NCBI GenBank assembly: GCA_028868535.1
Contig: JAGWUH010000003.1
Span: 62,001-126,000, forward strand
Direction of reading: 5' to 3'
DNA length: 64,000 bases
Origin: Sphingomonadales bacterium
GTDB taxonomy: Bacteria > Pseudomonadota > Alphaproteobacteria > Sphingomonadales > Sphingomonadaceae
Both the position numbers and the translations under genes were made by a program. Positions 61,925-64,000 of this stretch are shown piece by piece. The notes beneath the pieces are model-generated. The model was not told the DNA's origin and searched no databases. It saw only the letters and a list, made by a program, of their open reading frames with translations. How positions within the stretch are numbered: position 1 is the stretch's first letter; the number at the start of each line of letters is the position of its first letter.

Positions 61925-61942
61925 TTGTCATCGAATTGTCAC
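61925..61942 (+). promoter_or_regulatory. Pho box-like repeat upstream of phoU
   Basis: TTGTCAT-CGAA-TTGTCAC: an imperfect pair of PhoB half-sites with 11-nt period, in the 67-bp spacer before phoU. Confidence 0.6.
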
Positions 61943-61986
61943 GCGGCAACGGCACAGGCGCGACACGGGTCATGGAGTGAGCCAGG

Positions 61987-62661
61987 ATGGTAGCGGAACA
62001 CACGGTCAAGGCTTTCGACGAGGACATCACCCGCCTGCGGGGCCTGATCGGCGAGATGGGCGGTCTGGCGGAGGTCGCGATCGGCGAAGCAATGGACGCG
62101 CTGGTCAAGGGCTCCGACGCGCTGGCGCAGGCGGTGATCGCGCGCGACAAGCGGATCGATGCGCTCGAACAGGACATCGACCAGTTGACGGTGCGGATCA
62201 TCGCGCTGCGCGCGCCGATGGCCGACGACCTGCGCGAGGTGATCGCCAGCCTGAAGATCGCCGGGATGGTCGAGCGCGTGGGCGACTATGCCAAGAACAT
62301 CGCCAAGCGTTCGGGCGGCATCAAGGAGCGGGCCCAGTTCGAGCCGTTGACGCTGCTGCCGGCGATGGCCGAAATCGCATCGGGCATGATCCACGACGTG
62401 CTGACCGCGTATGCCGCGCGCGACGCGCAGGCGGCGATGGCGGTCATCGAGTGCGACGCCAAGGTCGACGCGTTCTATGACAGCGTGTTCCGCAATCTCG
62501 TCAGCCACATGATGGAGAACCCGTCGACGATCTCGAGCGCGGCCGAGCTGCTGTTCGTGGCGCGGTCCCTGGAACGCATCGGCGACCACGCGACCAACAT
62601 CGCGGAGATGGTCTATTTCGCGGCGACCGGCGAGTATCTCGGCGATCGCAAGGACGCCTGA
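61987..62661 (+). CDS. phoU: phosphate transport regulator PhoU
   Basis: 224 residues, an all-helical repeat protein. Two PhoU domains: TRLRGLIGEMGGLAEVAIGE, then ARDKRIDALEQDIDQLTVRI (metal-binding E/D-x-x-x-D), and a second set in CDAKVDAFYDSVFRNLVSHM and LERIGDHATNIAEMVYF. It represses PhoR signalling when phosphate is plentiful. phoB follows after one base. Confidence 0.97.
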   Translation: MVAEHTVKAFDEDITRLRGLIGEMGGLAEVAIGEAMDALVKGSDALAQAVIARDKRIDALEQDIDQLTVRIIALRAPMADDLREVIASLKIAGMVERVGDYAKNIAKRSGGIKERAQFEPLTLLPAMAEIASGMIHDVLTAYAARDAQAAMAVIECDAKVDAFYDSVFRNLVSHMMENPSTISSAAELLFVARSLERIGDHATNIAEMVYFAATGEYLGDRKDA

Positions 62662-62662
62662 C

Positions 62663-63352
<690 letters not shown>

Positions 63353-63386
63353 GGCAGGGAGTCCCCTGCCCCGGACCGGCCTGCCG

Positions 63387-64000
63387 TCATTCGGTACCCG
63401 GCATCGGCGGTACCGAATTGTGCGGGGCGTCGGCGTCTTCCTCGTGAACCTCGACGAGGCCGCGGCCGACGTGGCTCTTGCGGTAGCCGTAGAGGAAATA
63501 GAACACCAGGCCGATCCCGCCCCACACCGGCAGCACCATCTTGGCGTCGTAAGGCAGGAACCAGTAGAGGATCAGGCAACCGACGATCGACACCGGGCCG
63601 ACCAGCCAGATCGCCGGGGTGCGGAACGGGCGGACGCGGCCGGGGTCGCGCACGCGCAGGATCAGCACCGCGATCGAGACCATGAAGAACGCGAACAGCG
63701 TGCCGGAGTTGGAGATGTCCGCAAGCTGGCCGACGGGCAGCAGCGCGGCGGCGATCGCCACGAACACGCCGGTGACCATCGTCACCACGTGCGGCGTCTT
63801 CCACTTCGGGTGGACGGTCGCGAGCTTTTCCGGCAGCAGGCCGTCGCGCGCCATGACGAAGAAGATGCGGGTCTGGCCGAACATCATCATCAGGATGACC
63901 GAGGGCAGCGCGAGGTTCGCGGCAAGGCCGACGAGATCGCCGGCGAAGGTGTGATTGATCGAGCGCAGCACGTGGGCGAGCGCTTCCTTCGAGCAGACCA
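63387..64000 (-). CDS. amino-acid permease (APC superfamily), C-terminal part
   Basis: The last ~204 residues of a transporter that continues past the window end; the frame is open at 64000. About five membrane helices are visible. SVILMMMFGQTRIFFVMARDGLLP and the following HPKWKTPHVVTMVTG are the usual APC helix 8-9 region, and a cationic-type C-terminal helix pair follows. The tail is hydrophilic (EVHEEDADAPHNSVPPMPG). It is probably a cationic/branched amino-acid permease of the YfnA/CAT type. Confidence 0.9.
   Translation of the reverse strand, partial: VCSKEALAHVLRSINHTFAGDLVGLAANLALPSVILMMMFGQTRIFFVMARDGLLPEKLATVHPKWKTPHVVTMVTGVFVAIAAALLPVGQLADISNSGTLFAFFMVSIAVLILRVRDPGRVRPFRTPAIWLVGPVSIVGCLILYWFLPYDAKMVLPVWGGIGLVFYFLYGYRKSHVGRGLVEVHEEDADAPHNSVPPMPGTE

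Overview
The window is about 64 kb of GC-rich chromosome from an alphaproteobacterium, most likely of the order Sphingomonadales (Sphingomonas/Novosphingobium type). This rests on gene content (DUF4170, DUF2059 and DUF3618-type small proteins, a long RpoD with an acidic insert), on promoters of the form TTGACx-N17-TAggcg, on a GGAAC-N17-CGTT general-stress promoter, and on leader RNAs typical of Alphaproteobacteria. Genes are dense, with many 1-14 nt overlaps. I see no insertion sequence, prophage, integrase or CRISPR array, so this is core chromosome with a few accessory patches.

Layout. 1-3.2 kb: end of an aldo/keto reductase, a small membrane protein, a 54-residue protein with a MarR-like regulator, and enolase (eno). 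3.4-6.2 kb: a four-gene cluster of small membrane-anchored proteins, a DUF4170 protein and greA. 6.3-11.2 kb: carA, an unrecognised 127-residue protein, and carB. 11.3-16.4 kb: yqeY-like, dnaG, rpoD and a DUF2059 protein, a version of the macromolecular-synthesis operon. 16.4-18.1 kb: an FAD monooxygenase coupled to a DUF3237 protein. 18.2-21.5 kb: a ZTP-type riboswitch ahead of rpiB-glyA-nrdR-trmJ. 21.6-24.3 kb: rpsD, tgt and small proteins. 24.3-29.7 kb: an ECF sigma factor with a putative anti-sigma, a globin-like protein, queA, a periplasmic cyclophilin, coaD, ispA and xseB. 29.7-36.4 kb: a DUF2177 protein, purL, a GGDEF-EAL protein, serB and miaA. 36.5-40 kb: ilvB-ilvN-ilvC. 40.2-44.4 kb: an accessory catabolic-looking cluster (carboxymuconolactone decarboxylase family, SDR, NTF2-like, epimerase, MFS). 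44.4-47.4 kb: a Leu-rich leader peptide, leuA, and a nitronate monooxygenase-like enzyme. 47.4-51.2 kb: an AHH-type nuclease with its coupled partner, a flavodoxin and recJ. 51.3-51.5 kb: two tRNA-Glu genes. 51.7-55.5 kb: a lipoprotein, a short asparaginase, fumC, a PRC-barrel protein, a secreted protein and a universal stress protein. 55.5-58.5 kb: a Bax-inhibitor-1 protein, an OxyR-like regulator and a TerC protein. 58.5-60.5 kb: an acyltransferase and JmjC-like pair. 60.6-63.4 kb: phoR-phoU-phoB with Pho boxes. The window ends inside an amino-acid permease.

How it works together. Most of the window is central metabolism: branched-chain amino acids, pyrimidine and purine entry, one-carbon units, tRNA modification by queA/tgt and miaA, and replication/transcription. 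The most informative signals are in non-coding DNA: a ZTP riboswitch that would tie rpiB-glyA to folate/purine state; a leucine attenuator for leuA; a ybhL-type leader on the BI-1 gene; two ATAG-N7-CTAT operators bracketing an OxyR-like gene that lacks the peroxidatic cysteine; and two Pho boxes. A roughly 19:1 strand bias of CCCTNCCC (complement of the FtsK-orienting GGGNAGGG) suggests that the terminus lies toward low coordinates. No single large undescribed system is obvious. The best candidates for new biology are the coupled AHH-nuclease pair, the cysteine-less OxyR/BI-1/TerC neighbourhood, and the accessory cluster at 40-44 kb.
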